Assembly (NCBI GenBank): GCA_937910665.1
Contig: CALEPR010000029.1
Location: 1 to 18,378, forward strand
DNA length: 18,378 nt
Direction of reading: 5' to 3'
Origin: an uncultured Selenomonadales bacterium
GTDB lineage: Bacteria; Bacillota; Negativicutes; Selenomonadales; Selenomonadaceae
Shown here piece after piece: positions 1 to 6,463 of this stretch. Below the pieces are notes generated by a model. That model searched no databases and had not been told where the DNA came from. It saw only the letters and a program-made list of their open reading frames with translations. The translations under genes were made by a program, and so were the position numbers. The first letter of the stretch is position 1, and each line of letters opens with the position of its first letter.

Positions 1-662
1 ATTTGCATCCAAAAATGTTTGCTCTCGGTGTCCTGAATCCACAAGCCCAAAATATCTTTTCTGCCGTCTGTGTCGTAAGCCAAAATGGTGTAAACGGCGC
101 AATCTCGGCTTTCATAATCGCGCCGAATGTTCACATAAAGGCAATCAACGAAAATGAATGGATAAAAAGGCTTGAGCCGGCGATTTTGCCAATTTCTTTG
201 CTCTTCGAGGACACAATCCGTGATTTTGGAAATTTGTTCCGCACTGAGTTTGAATCCGTAAATATCGTCAATGGTTGCTGAAATATCGCGCTGACTCATT
301 CCGCGAGAGTACATAGCCAAAACTTTGCCCTCGATTGATGAAACGTCGCACTTGTGCTTCGGCAAAATCACCGACTCAAAAGAAGCGTTGCGGTCTCGCG
401 GAATGGAAATTTCACTCTCCCCCATCGAAGTTTTGATGGTTTTGGGAGAATATCCGTTGCGTCGATTTTCTGTCATTTTTTCGCCTTTGTAGTTGGATTC
501 ATAACCGAGATAGCCTGTCATTTCGCCATTGAGCATTGCCTCAAACATCGGTCCGAACACCTCTTTCAACGCCTCCTGCATTTCGGCGACTGTCTGCGGT
601 TTATATTCGGCTATTATTGCCTCAGCGATTCTTCTGCCGGGCGTGTTTCGATTTTTTCTCAT
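1..662 (-). CDS. IS256 (Mutator) family transposase, N-terminal part, runs off left window edge
   Basis: The minus strand reads open without a stop from ATG 662-660 to the window edge, giving 220 visible residues; IS256-family transposases are usually about 400. The N-terminal region is typical: an AEMQEALKEVFGPMFEAML-like helix, then a GYLGYE motif, ENRRNGYSPKTIKTSMGE and ISIPRDRN. A region for recognising IS ends (MSQRDISATIDDIYG) follows near residues 122-136. The first catalytic aspartate is D173 in FVDCLYV. The second D and the E lie outside the window. The enzyme would cut and join the IS ends by DDE chemistry. The likely IS terminus is just upstream of the start, near position 720. The visible part is intact, so activity cannot be excluded. 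Confidence 0.93.
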   Translation of the reverse strand, partial: MRKNRNTPGRRIAEAIIAEYKPQTVAEMQEALKEVFGPMFEAMLNGEMTGYLGYESNYKGEKMTENRRNGYSPKTIKTSMGESEISIPRDRNASFESVILPKHKCDVSSIEGKVLAMYSRGMSQRDISATIDDIYGFKLSAEQISKITDCVLEEQRNWQNRRLKPFYPFIFVDCLYVNIRRDYESRDCAVYTILAYDTDGRKDILGLWIQDTESKHFWMQ

Positions 663-696
663 TGCACTCACTCCATAAAAAATAGTTTGCATAATC

Positions 697-722
697 CACT
701 TACACAAACTATTTTACACTAC
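697..722 (-). repeat. Probable terminal inverted repeat end of the IS256-family element
   Basis: Upstream of the transposase start, the minus strand reads AGTGTAAAATAGTTTGTGTA. This resembles the GTGTAAA-type ends of IS256-family elements. The opposite end is outside the window, so the exact boundary and target duplication cannot be fixed. Confidence 0.5.
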
Positions 723-736
723 CGACACAAAGTCGG
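722..736. repeat. Short hairpin beside the IS256 end
   Basis: CCGAC-ACAAA-GTCGG forms a 5-bp GC-rich stem with a 5-nt loop immediately outside the proposed IS end. On the plus strand ATTTTGTCT follows it and a T8 run comes 14 nt later, so it could act as a weak plus-strand terminator. It could instead be part of the interrupted host sequence. Confidence 0.35.
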
Positions 737-787
737 ATTTTGTCTTACAGTTTTTTTTACCAATTTAATCAAGCCTCCAAAAATTTT

Positions 788-988
788 TTAGATTAAGCCT
801 CTTTCTTTTGCTGCTTTTCTGTAACCTGCCGTTTTTGCAAAATTTTTACGGCGTTGTGCATAGCCCAATTCTTCCATAAGTCTGTCGTCACTCATATAAA
901 GTGCTTTTTGATAATATTCCTGAGCTTCTTCATTTGTTTCTTTTATTTTATTCCAAATTTTTCCGCCCAAATTTCCAAGCAATCCCAT
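788..988 (-). CDS. Small hypothetical protein, 66 aa
   Basis: I do not recognise the family. The start is well supported: AGGTGA lies 5 nt before the ATG on the minus strand. The product is rich in charged and aromatic residues and looks soluble and mostly helical. It has a Gly-rich start (MGLLGNLGGKIW), an acidic helix with a YYQKALYMSDDRLMEELGYA stretch, and a basic C-terminus (AKTAGYRKAAKERGLI). There is no signal peptide, membrane segment or cysteine. It follows the coiled-coil remnant by 12 bases on the same strand, so the two were probably cotranscribed. The setting between two insertion sequences suggests accessory cargo of a mobile element. Confidence 0.6.
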   Translation of the reverse strand: MGLLGNLGGKIWNKIKETNEEAQEYYQKALYMSDDRLMEELGYAQRRKNFAKTAGYRKAAKERGLI

Positions 989-1000
989 AAAATCACCTAC

Positions 1001-1264
1001 TTAAATTTTGTCCGATTCTTTTTCAAGAGATCTAATTTCCTTTTCAAAATTATCACGGTATTCTTTGCTTTCGATTTCATTTTTTTCAATCATTGTCAAA
1101 ATTTTATCAGCTTCGCTTAAGGCATCATTTTTTTTCTTTGAACTCGACAAAAAATTCTCCGCTGCCATAAGTAATTGAATATCTTTTTTGACAATGTGTA
1201 CAAATGCCGCTTGTCTTATGCTTAGATTTTGTGTCAACATCAACTTTTTTAATATATTTTCCAC
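1001..1264 (-). pseudogene. Remnant of a coiled-coil hypothetical protein cut by the IS
   Basis: The minus frame ending at 1001 contains about 87 residues of non-IS sequence, beginning NVENILKKL and ending LEKESDKI. It is strongly charged and helical, with heptad-like stretches around SEADKILTMIEKNEIESKEY and FEKEIRSLEKE. The frame runs on upstream into the IS terminal repeat, where the extra residues are just antisense IS sequence. The only internal ATG before the conserved-looking part is at 1240-1238 (79 aa) and lacks a visible Shine-Dalgarno sequence. I therefore read this as the 3' part of a gene whose 5' end was removed or displaced by the IS. A short intact gene starting at 1240 is the alternative. 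The function is unknown. Confidence 0.5.
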
Positions 1265-1311
1265 ATTTTGTAGGATTACAATACATACGTTACAAAAAAA
1301 GAAAGAAATCT
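1265..1311 (+). repeat. IS left inverted repeat (47 bp)
   Basis: This repeat matches the reverse complement of 2311-2357 at every base. It contains TGTAGGATTACAATAC near the outer end and an A7-rich tract followed by GAAAGAAATCT at the inner end. Confidence 0.95.
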
Positions 1312-1362
1312 CCGTTTGTGGTATACTTGGTGTGATAAACCTACTGCACAAAGGAGATTTCA

Positions 1363-2289
1363 ATGAATAGGATAGCACAAGAGTTAAATTTCAGGCAAGC
1401 AGTTTTTAAATATGCCAATCTTCACGGCGTTACAAAAGCTGCAATTAAATATCACGTTAATCGCCAATTCATATATCGCATGAGGTGGAAATATGACGGA
1501 ACTGCCGAATCCCTTCTTCCCAAATCTCGTCGACCTCATCGACACCCTAATCAGCATACCGAAGAGGAAATTCAGCTTATAAAGGACACGCGTAAAGAAT
1601 ATCCTTACGACGGATTGAATCTGTTTTGGTACAGGTTGCGCCGCGTCGGCTATAAGCGCACAATGAGCGCACTCTTCAGAGTGATGCGCCGCTTGGGTCT
1701 CTATCGCGAAAAAAAGAAAAATCCCAAATATGTACCGAAACCCTATCAAAAAGCCCTTTATCCCGGTGAAAAAGTTCAAATCGATGTTAAAGTCGTTCCT
1801 TCAACTTGTATAGTGGGCAAAGCCAAAAAATTGGGGCAAAAATTTTATCAATTTACCGCTATAGATGAGTGTACGCGAATCCGCTATCTCGGTGCATTTG
1901 ATGAACAAAGTACATATTCATCAATGCTTTTCCTGCAAGATTTGGTAAGAGCCTTTCCCTTCAAGATAAATAAAATTCAAACCGATAACGGTACGGAATT
2001 TACAAAAAAATTTACAAAAGCCAAAGAGGGTGATCTGACACTTTTTGAAAAACAACTCGAACTTTACGGAATTGATCATCAAAAAATTCGTCCTTACACA
2101 CCGCGCCATAACGGTAAAGTGGAGCGTTCGCACAGGGGAGACAACGAACAATTTTATGCCTGTCAAACTTTCGATTCCTTTGATGATTTCAAGTGTAAAC
2201 TTGCTCAAAGAAATTTGGATTCCAACGACATTCCCATGCGTCCTTTGGGATATAAATCTCCCTCTGAATTTCTCCAAAAATTTTTGTAA
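1363..2289 (+). CDS. IS transposase, rve-type DDE integrase core (308 aa)
   Basis: This enzyme mobilises the surrounding IS. Residues 1-45 form an N-terminal helix-turn-helix (AVFKYANLHGVTKAAIKYHV, then NRQFIYRMRWKY), and a second HTH-like, Arg-rich region spans about 65-115. The catalytic core has D141 (VQIDVKVV), D208 (IQTDNGTEF) and E254 (HNGKVERSHR), the standard DDE triad of the IS3/IS481/retroviral integrase superfamily. AAGGAG sits just before the ATG. Single-frame coding without a programmed frameshift favours IS481-like over classical IS3. The C-terminus (MRPLGYKSPSEFL) matches the usual family ending. No defects are seen. Confidence 0.93.
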   Translation: MNRIAQELNFRQAVFKYANLHGVTKAAIKYHVNRQFIYRMRWKYDGTAESLLPKSRRPHRHPNQHTEEEIQLIKDTRKEYPYDGLNLFWYRLRRVGYKRTMSALFRVMRRLGLYREKKKNPKYVPKPYQKALYPGEKVQIDVKVVPSTCIVGKAKKLGQKFYQFTAIDECTRIRYLGAFDEQSTYSSMLFLQDLVRAFPFKINKIQTDNGTEFTKKFTKAKEGDLTLFEKQLELYGIDHQKIRPYTPRHNGKVERSHRGDNEQFYACQTFDSFDDFKCKLAQRNLDSNDIPMRPLGYKSPSEFLQKFL

Positions 2290-2310
2290 CATATGTTTGA
2301 CAATCCTACA
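2286..2310 (-). repeat. Imperfect internal copy of the IS terminus next to the right inverted repeat
   Basis: Read on the minus strand, 2310-2286 is TGTAGGATT followed by a 16-base block. It matches the outer IS end (TGTAGGATT + ACAATACATACGTTAC) at about 20 of 25 positions. It overlaps the transposase stop codon. The left end has no such copy. Confidence 0.75.
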
Positions 2311-2357
2311 AGATTTCTTTCTTTTTTTGTAACGTATGTATTGTAATCCTACAAAAT
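2311..2357 (-). repeat. IS right inverted repeat (47 bp)
   Basis: This is the exact inverted copy of 1265-1311. Its outer bases supply the TAG stop (2351-2349) that now ends the neighbouring TnpV reading frame. Confidence 0.95.
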
Positions 2358-2633
2358 TTCTCTGACCTGAGAGCGAATGTTATTGACGCGACCGACCCAT
2401 TGCAGTTGATTTGTGACTTTCAATTCTTCGTTCACGCCCTGCATTTCCATCTGACGTTTGACAAGTTCATCAAAACGCTTGCTGTACCTGTCCTCAGTTG
2501 CCGACAAATATTCAAGCAACATATCTTCGCTTACCAATTCATCATAATCTTCAGGCTTTTCTTCAAGCAAATAATTCTTTTTCAACTCTGCCCACTCGCC
2601 CATGAACGGAATATCTTCACCTTTAACAATCAT
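2349..2633 (-). pseudogene. tnpV: TnpV-family transposon protein, C-terminal tip replaced by the IS
   Basis: The product resembles TnpV, a small protein of unknown biochemical role found on Firmicutes transposons. Recognisable parts are FMGEWAELKKNYL, the DMLLEYLSATEDRY region, and the signature ELKVTNQLQWVGRVNNIRSQ. Known members usually go on after NNI...A.EIV with roughly ten more residues ending near ELIY. Here the frame meets the IS terminal repeat after VREI and stops at once, so about ten residues are missing and 94 remain. A GGGAG ribosome binding site precedes the ATG. It is 79 bases downstream of topB on the same strand. Because only the tip is lost, partial function is possible. 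Confidence 0.75.
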
Positions 2634-2662
2634 TTTAAAAATCTCCCTTCAACACGTTCTCG

Positions 2663-2687
2663 AAATGTGCCCATAATGGGCACATTT
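2663..2687. terminator. Palindromic hairpin between topB and tnpV
   Basis: AAATGTGCCC and GGGCACATTT are perfect 10-bp arms around ATAAT, and the symmetry extends to 12 bp with one central base. It lies downstream of topB and upstream of tnpV. The T-rich stretch after the stem is short, so it may be a bidirectional terminator, an mRNA-processing or protection hairpin, or a protein-binding dyad. Confidence 0.55.
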
Positions 2688-2712
2688 AAGTTCTAACTTT
2701 CACAATTAAATT

Positions 2713-4704
2713 TTACTTCTTCTGTCTAAATTTTACAAATTTCGGCTTGCCTTTGTCATCTTGCGCCGTTGTTTTACATTCGGGAAAACCGCTACAGCCC
2801 CAAAAATATCCATTCTTTCCTTTGCGACGAACCATCAACTTTCCGCAATTCGGACAAAGTACGCTGTTTTTTGACGGAGTTATTTCAGCATTTTTAGCCT
2901 TGTTCAAAAGTACCGACAATCCTTTCAGTTGACCTTGATAAAATTTGTCGAAACTTTCCTTCCCGGCGGCGACTTCCTCCAATTCTTTTTCCCAAACTGC
3001 TGTTGTATCGGGATAAATAATTTCATCGGGCAAGATTTTTACTGCCACTTTTGCTTTATCCGTCGGTTCAAAAAATTTTCCTGACAACTTCAAAAATCCT
3101 GAATTTTGAAGTTTTTCAATTATTCCCGCTCTTGTCGCTTCAGTTCCGATTCCCGAACATTCTTTCAGTTCCGATTTCAACGAATCATTTCTGACAAATT
3201 TATAAATTTCCTTCATCGCTTGCAAGAGAGTTGACGGCGTAAATTTTGTCGGCGGCTTTGTTGTCTTTTCGGAAATTTCTCCCGAAAGATATTTCACTCG
3301 CTCACTTTCCCGAACAAGCGGCAAATTTATTTCTGCTTCTCCGTCTTGCAAAAAATTTTTATAAATTGCCTTCCAGCCGAATTTGGTAATAGTTTTGCCT
3401 TTGCCGACAAATTTTTCATTTGCAAACAAAATTGTCACTTTGGTCGATTTATATTCATGCGCCGGATAAAATTGTGACAAATACGCTTGCGATACCATAA
3501 AATACAAATTTTTTTCGACTTCATTCAAAGTTTCAAAATCTGCTTTAATTCGCGTCGGAATAATAGCGTGGTGAGCAGAAATTTTTTTGTCATTCCATGC
3601 ACGACTTTTAATTTTTACGTCGGCATTTTCAACCAACGCAGAAAAATTTTTGTCGGGAAGATTTTTTAAATGCTCCAAAATTTCTTTTGCGTCGCCGAAC
3701 TGATTTTCAGGCAAATATTCGCAATCGGAACGCGGATAAGTCGTCAATTTTTTTTCGTAAAGCGACTGCATTGTATCGAGAACAATTTGCGGCGAATATC
3801 CATATTTTTTTCCCGCCTCAATCTGCAAACTTGAAAGTGAATAAGGTAACCGTTGATTTTCAATTTTATTTTTTTCTTCAACATCGATAATTTTTCCGAA
3901 ATTGTTTGATTCGGAATTTAATTTTTCTAGAAAATCCTCCGCAACTTTTTTGTTTAGAAGTCGCCCTTCGCTGTCCAAATTCGGAACTTTGTCAAACATC
4001 TGCCAAGTTGCGGGAATTTCGCCGCAATTATTTGAAAAAATCGCTTTCACTGCATAATGCGTGACAGGTTTGAAATTTTTTATTTCTTCGTCGCGACGAA
4101 CAACCAACGCCATTGTCGGAGTCATAACTCTGCCGACCGAAATATTTTCATAACCTGCTTGTCGCGCTCGAATTGTATAAGCACGAGATAAATTCATTCC
4201 GATTAACCAATCTGCCCGACTTCTTCCCAACGCCGCATTTTTTAAGCCTTGAAAATCTTTGTTGTCGCGCAAGTTGTTAAGCGACTGCCGAACAGATTTT
4301 TCATCAAGAGCATTGAGTAAAATTCTCTGTACCAGCTTTTTGTTATCGATGTAATCCAAAACTTCATCGACTAAAAGTTGTCCTTCCCTGTCAGGGTCTC
4401 CTGCATTTACAATAATTTCTGCTTTGCCGACCAAATCGCGAACGATTTTAAATTGTTTTGCTGCGTCAGATTTTACTTTCAACTTCCATTCAATCGGAAT
4501 AATCGGCAAATCCTCCATACGCCACTTTTGATATTTTTCGGCGTATTCGCTCGGATTCAGTTGTTCAAGAATGTGACCGTAGCACCACGTTACAATTTCA
4601 TTGCCGCCGTTGAGACTTATATAACCGTCAAAATTTTTTCCAACGCCTATGCCGCTTGCGATTGCTCGCGCCAACGACGGCTTTTCTGCTATGAAAAGTT
4701 TCAT
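2713..4704 (-). CDS. topB: DNA topoisomerase III (type IA)
   Basis: This 663-residue enzyme relaxes and decatenates DNA by passing a single strand through a transient 5'-phosphotyrosine break. The N-terminal Toprim domain has E7 in FIAEKPSLARAI and the acidic metal site D103-P-D105-R-E107. The catalytic tyrosine is Y323 in LTTYPRSDCEYLP, and NISVGRVMTPTMALV (residues 187-201) is a type IA core motif. A C-terminal topoisomerase zinc finger has C617, C620, C637 and C643. GGAGG lies just upstream of the ATG. The length is normal for plasmid- or ICE-borne TopB (about 650-700). Position next to tnpV and insertion sequences suggests the mobile-element form rather than the housekeeping copy, but that is inference. 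Confidence 0.96.
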   Translation of the reverse strand: MKLFIAEKPSLARAIASGIGVGKNFDGYISLNGGNEIVTWCYGHILEQLNPSEYAEKYQKWRMEDLPIIPIEWKLKVKSDAAKQFKIVRDLVGKAEIIVNAGDPDREGQLLVDEVLDYIDNKKLVQRILLNALDEKSVRQSLNNLRDNKDFQGLKNAALGRSRADWLIGMNLSRAYTIRARQAGYENISVGRVMTPTMALVVRRDEEIKNFKPVTHYAVKAIFSNNCGEIPATWQMFDKVPNLDSEGRLLNKKVAEDFLEKLNSESNNFGKIIDVEEKNKIENQRLPYSLSSLQIEAGKKYGYSPQIVLDTMQSLYEKKLTTYPRSDCEYLPENQFGDAKEILEHLKNLPDKNFSALVENADVKIKSRAWNDKKISAHHAIIPTRIKADFETLNEVEKNLYFMVSQAYLSQFYPAHEYKSTKVTILFANEKFVGKGKTITKFGWKAIYKNFLQDGEAEINLPLVRESERVKYLSGEISEKTTKPPTKFTPSTLLQAMKEIYKFVRNDSLKSELKECSGIGTEATRAGIIEKLQNSGFLKLSGKFFEPTDKAKVAVKILPDEIIYPDTTAVWEKELEEVAAGKESFDKFYQGQLKGLSVLLNKAKNAEITPSKNSVLCPNCGKLMVRRKGKNGYFWGCSGFPECKTTAQDDKGKPKFVKFRQKK

Positions 4705-4803
4705 TTTGCGCCTCCAAATTTTAATTTTTTCAACGCAAAAAGTTTGTAACGCAGTTGCAATCTTAAAATCTTATGTTTTTGCTTTTTTCGGAAGTTTAAC
4801 TAT

Positions 4804-4832
4804 TTGACATTATCTTCAAATACAAGTAAAAT
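4804..4832 (+). promoter_or_regulatory. Sigma-70 type promoter for the mod-res operon
   Basis: A perfect TTGACA (4804-4809) is followed after exactly 17 bp by TAAAAT (4827-4832), which differs from consensus at one base. It lies 32 bases upstream of the leader ORF and is the only strong promoter seen before mod. Confidence 0.82.
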
Positions 4833-4838
4833 GAAGAT
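4812..4838. promoter_or_regulatory. Inverted repeat overlapping the mod promoter -10, possible operator
   Basis: ATCTTCA (4812-4818) and TGAAGAT (4832-4838) are exact inverted copies, 13 bp apart, straddling the promoter spacer and -10 box. The layout suits a repressor site. No regulator gene is adjacent, so the binding protein is unknown. Confidence 0.4.
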
Positions 4839-4863
4839 GATAATTTGAAATGGAGGAATTGAA

Positions 4864-4899
4864 ATGGACTCTATTATTAAACAACTGTACGGTGAGTAA
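4864..4899 (+). CDS. 11-residue leader or remnant ORF (MDSIIKQLYGE)
   Basis: ATG 4864 has an excellent ribosome binding site, GGAGG at 4852-4856, 7 nt before the start, yet the frame stops after 11 codons. It lies between the promoter and mod, whose own GGAGG begins 9 bases after this stop, so ribosomes ending here could feed mod translation. The peptide resembles the N-terminus of small DUF6809-type proteins (M-x-S-I-I-x-x-L-Y-Y-G). It could therefore be the stump of such a gene rather than a purpose-built leader. Confidence 0.45.
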   Translation: MDSIIKQLYGE

Positions 4900-4918
4900 A
4901 AAAATTTCGGAGGTCACA

Positions 4919-6463
4919 ATGAAACAGAAACTTGAATTGACTTGGGTCGGAAAAAATAATTTGCCGGAAGTCGAGCCGCGTATTTTGCTCCACAACAAAA
5001 ATTTTGATTACGGCGACGCGGATTCAGAAAATATTTTGATTCACGGAGATAATTTGCTTGCGTTGAAATCGCTCGAACAGGATTTTGCCGGACGTGTGAA
5101 GTGCATTTATATTGATCCGCCATATAATACCGGCGCTGCGTTTGAACATTATGACGACAACTTGGAACATTCAATTTGGCTGAATTTAATGGCGGCGCGT
5201 TTAAAAATTTTGCGTACTCTTTTAAGCGATAACGGCTCAATTTGGATTTCTGTTGACGACGACGAGCAGGCTTATTTAAAAATTCTTTGCGACGATATTT
5301 TTGGCAGAAATAATTTTGTTTGCAATGTTGTTTGGGAAAAAAAATATTCTCCGCAAAATGACGCAAAATGGTTGTCTGACAGTCACGATTTTATTTTGGT
5401 TTATGCGAAAAATAAAAATATTTGGCGACCGAATCTTTTGCCGCGTACTGAAGAAATGAACGCTCGTTATAAAAATCCTGACAACGACCCGCGCGGAGTT
5501 TGGATGTCTGATAATCTTTCAGCAAAAACTTATAATAAAAGTGGCGATTATTCAATAACTTTACCTAGCGGAAGAATTGTAAATCCTCCTGCAAGTCGTG
5601 CATGGATTTTTAATGAGGAAAAATTTAAAAATTTTGTTGCTGAAAATAGAATTTGGTTCGGAAAAGATGGAAATGGCATGCCGCGCATAAAAAAATTTTT
5701 ATCAGAAGTTAAACAAGGTTCAGTTTCAAAAACAATTTGGAAACGCGAAGAAGTCGGCGACAATCAAGACGCAAAAAAAGAAGTAAAAATTTTTAATTCC
5801 GAATCAGTTTTTGCAACGCCGAAACCTGAAAAACTTATCGAAAGAATTTTGACGCTTGCAACGAATGAAGGCGATATAGTTTTGGATAGTTTTTTGGGAA
5901 GCGGAACGACTGCGGCAGTTGCTCACAAAATGAAACGTCGCTGGATTGGAATTGAACTTGAAAAAACTTGTTTCACTCATTGCATACCGCGCCTGAAAAA
6001 AGTTATTGACGGCGAACAAGGCGGAATTTCAAAAAATGTAAATTGGCATGGCGGCGGCGGATTTAAATTTTATGAACTTGCTCCGACTTTGATTGTGAAA
6101 GATAAATTCGGAATGGAAATTTTTAATCCGCAGTATGATGCGGAAATGTTGGCGGCGGCGGTTGCCAAACATAACGGCTTTATTTTTGCGCCGGACGAAA
6201 ATATTTTTTGGAAACAGGGCAAAAGTCAGGAGAACAGCTACATTTACACGACGACAAATTATTTGACAGGGAAAATGTTGGAAGAAATTTTTGCGGAAAT
6301 GAAAAATTATGAGCGGCTGTTAATTTGTGCGTCGGCGTTTGATATTGGATTGAATGAGCGATATGAAAATATCAGCGTGAAAAAAATTCCGCAAACTTTG
6401 CTGAAAAAATGCGAATACGGCGCGGAAGATTATAAGTTTGAGGGGGCGACGGCAGATGAATGA
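4919..6463 (+). CDS. mod: Type III restriction-modification methyltransferase (Mod), N6-adenine, beta class
   Basis: This enzyme methylates adenine from S-adenosylmethionine to protect host DNA and supplies target recognition for the Mod-Res complex. The catalytic motif DPPY (residues 66-69, YIDPPYNTG) comes before the SAM motif FLGSGT (325-330), the order of beta-class enzymes. HGDNLLALKSL precedes it at about 42-52. The central part (about 130-300) is the likely recognition domain. I chose ATG 4919 because GGAGG lies 5 nt upstream; a reading frame open from 4850 would put a different frame over the leader ORF and has no reason to be used. The length is 514 aa, within the range of shorter Mod proteins. 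It overlaps res by 8 bp. All key motifs are intact. Confidence 0.93.
   Translation: MKQKLELTWVGKNNLPEVEPRILLHNKNFDYGDADSENILIHGDNLLALKSLEQDFAGRVKCIYIDPPYNTGAAFEHYDDNLEHSIWLNLMAARLKILRTLLSDNGSIWISVDDDEQAYLKILCDDIFGRNNFVCNVVWEKKYSPQNDAKWLSDSHDFILVYAKNKNIWRPNLLPRTEEMNARYKNPDNDPRGVWMSDNLSAKTYNKSGDYSITLPSGRIVNPPASRAWIFNEEKFKNFVAENRIWFGKDGNGMPRIKKFLSEVKQGSVSKTIWKREEVGDNQDAKKEVKIFNSESVFATPKPEKLIERILTLATNEGDIVLDSFLGSGTTAAVAHKMKRRWIGIELEKTCFTHCIPRLKKVIDGEQGGISKNVNWHGGGGFKFYELAPTLIVKDKFGMEIFNPQYDAEMLAAAVAKHNGFIFAPDENIFWKQGKSQENSYIYTTTNYLTGKMLEEIFAEMKNYERLLICASAFDIGLNERYENISVKKIPQTLLKKCEYGAEDYKFEGATADE

Larger units (their letters stand above)
1265..2357 (+). mobile_element. Complete insertion sequence with 47-bp perfect inverted repeats and single-ORF DDE transposase (IS481/IS3-like)
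   Basis: Bases 1265-1311 and 2311-2357 are exact inverted repeats of 47 bp; the conventional tips are probably TGTAGG...CCTACA. Between them is one transposase gene with its own AAGGAG ribosome binding site and a TATACT -10-like box at 1322-1327. TG...CA ends and a single rve-type transposase fit IS481 or a relative. No clear target duplication of 4 bp or more flanks the element; at most AT can be read if the IS starts at TTTGTAGG. The perfect repeats and intact gene argue for a recent arrival. Confidence 0.92.

Noticed and set aside
354..791. 145-codon plus-strand open frame
   Set aside because: It is the shadow of the IS256 transposase on the opposite strand and its protein has no recognisable features.
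788..988. 66-aa protein as the NHLM precursor
   Set aside because: It has no double-Gly or Gly-Ala cleavage site near a core and no nitrile-hydratase-like leader. It is also on the other strand, 11 kb away, in a transposon context.
1265..1378. N-terminal ~38 residues of the minus-strand frame ending at 1001
   Set aside because: They are translated from the antisense strand of the IS inverted repeat and transposase start, not from the host gene.
4850..4918. Longer N-terminus for mod starting at 4850
   Set aside because: It would read through the promoter-proximal leader ORF in another frame and has no ribosome binding site, while ATG 4919 has GGAGG 5 nt upstream.
6438..6455. TTG start for res giving six more residues
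   Set aside because: The TTG lies before the GAGGGG site, whereas ATG 6456 has proper spacing and the usual short overlap with mod.
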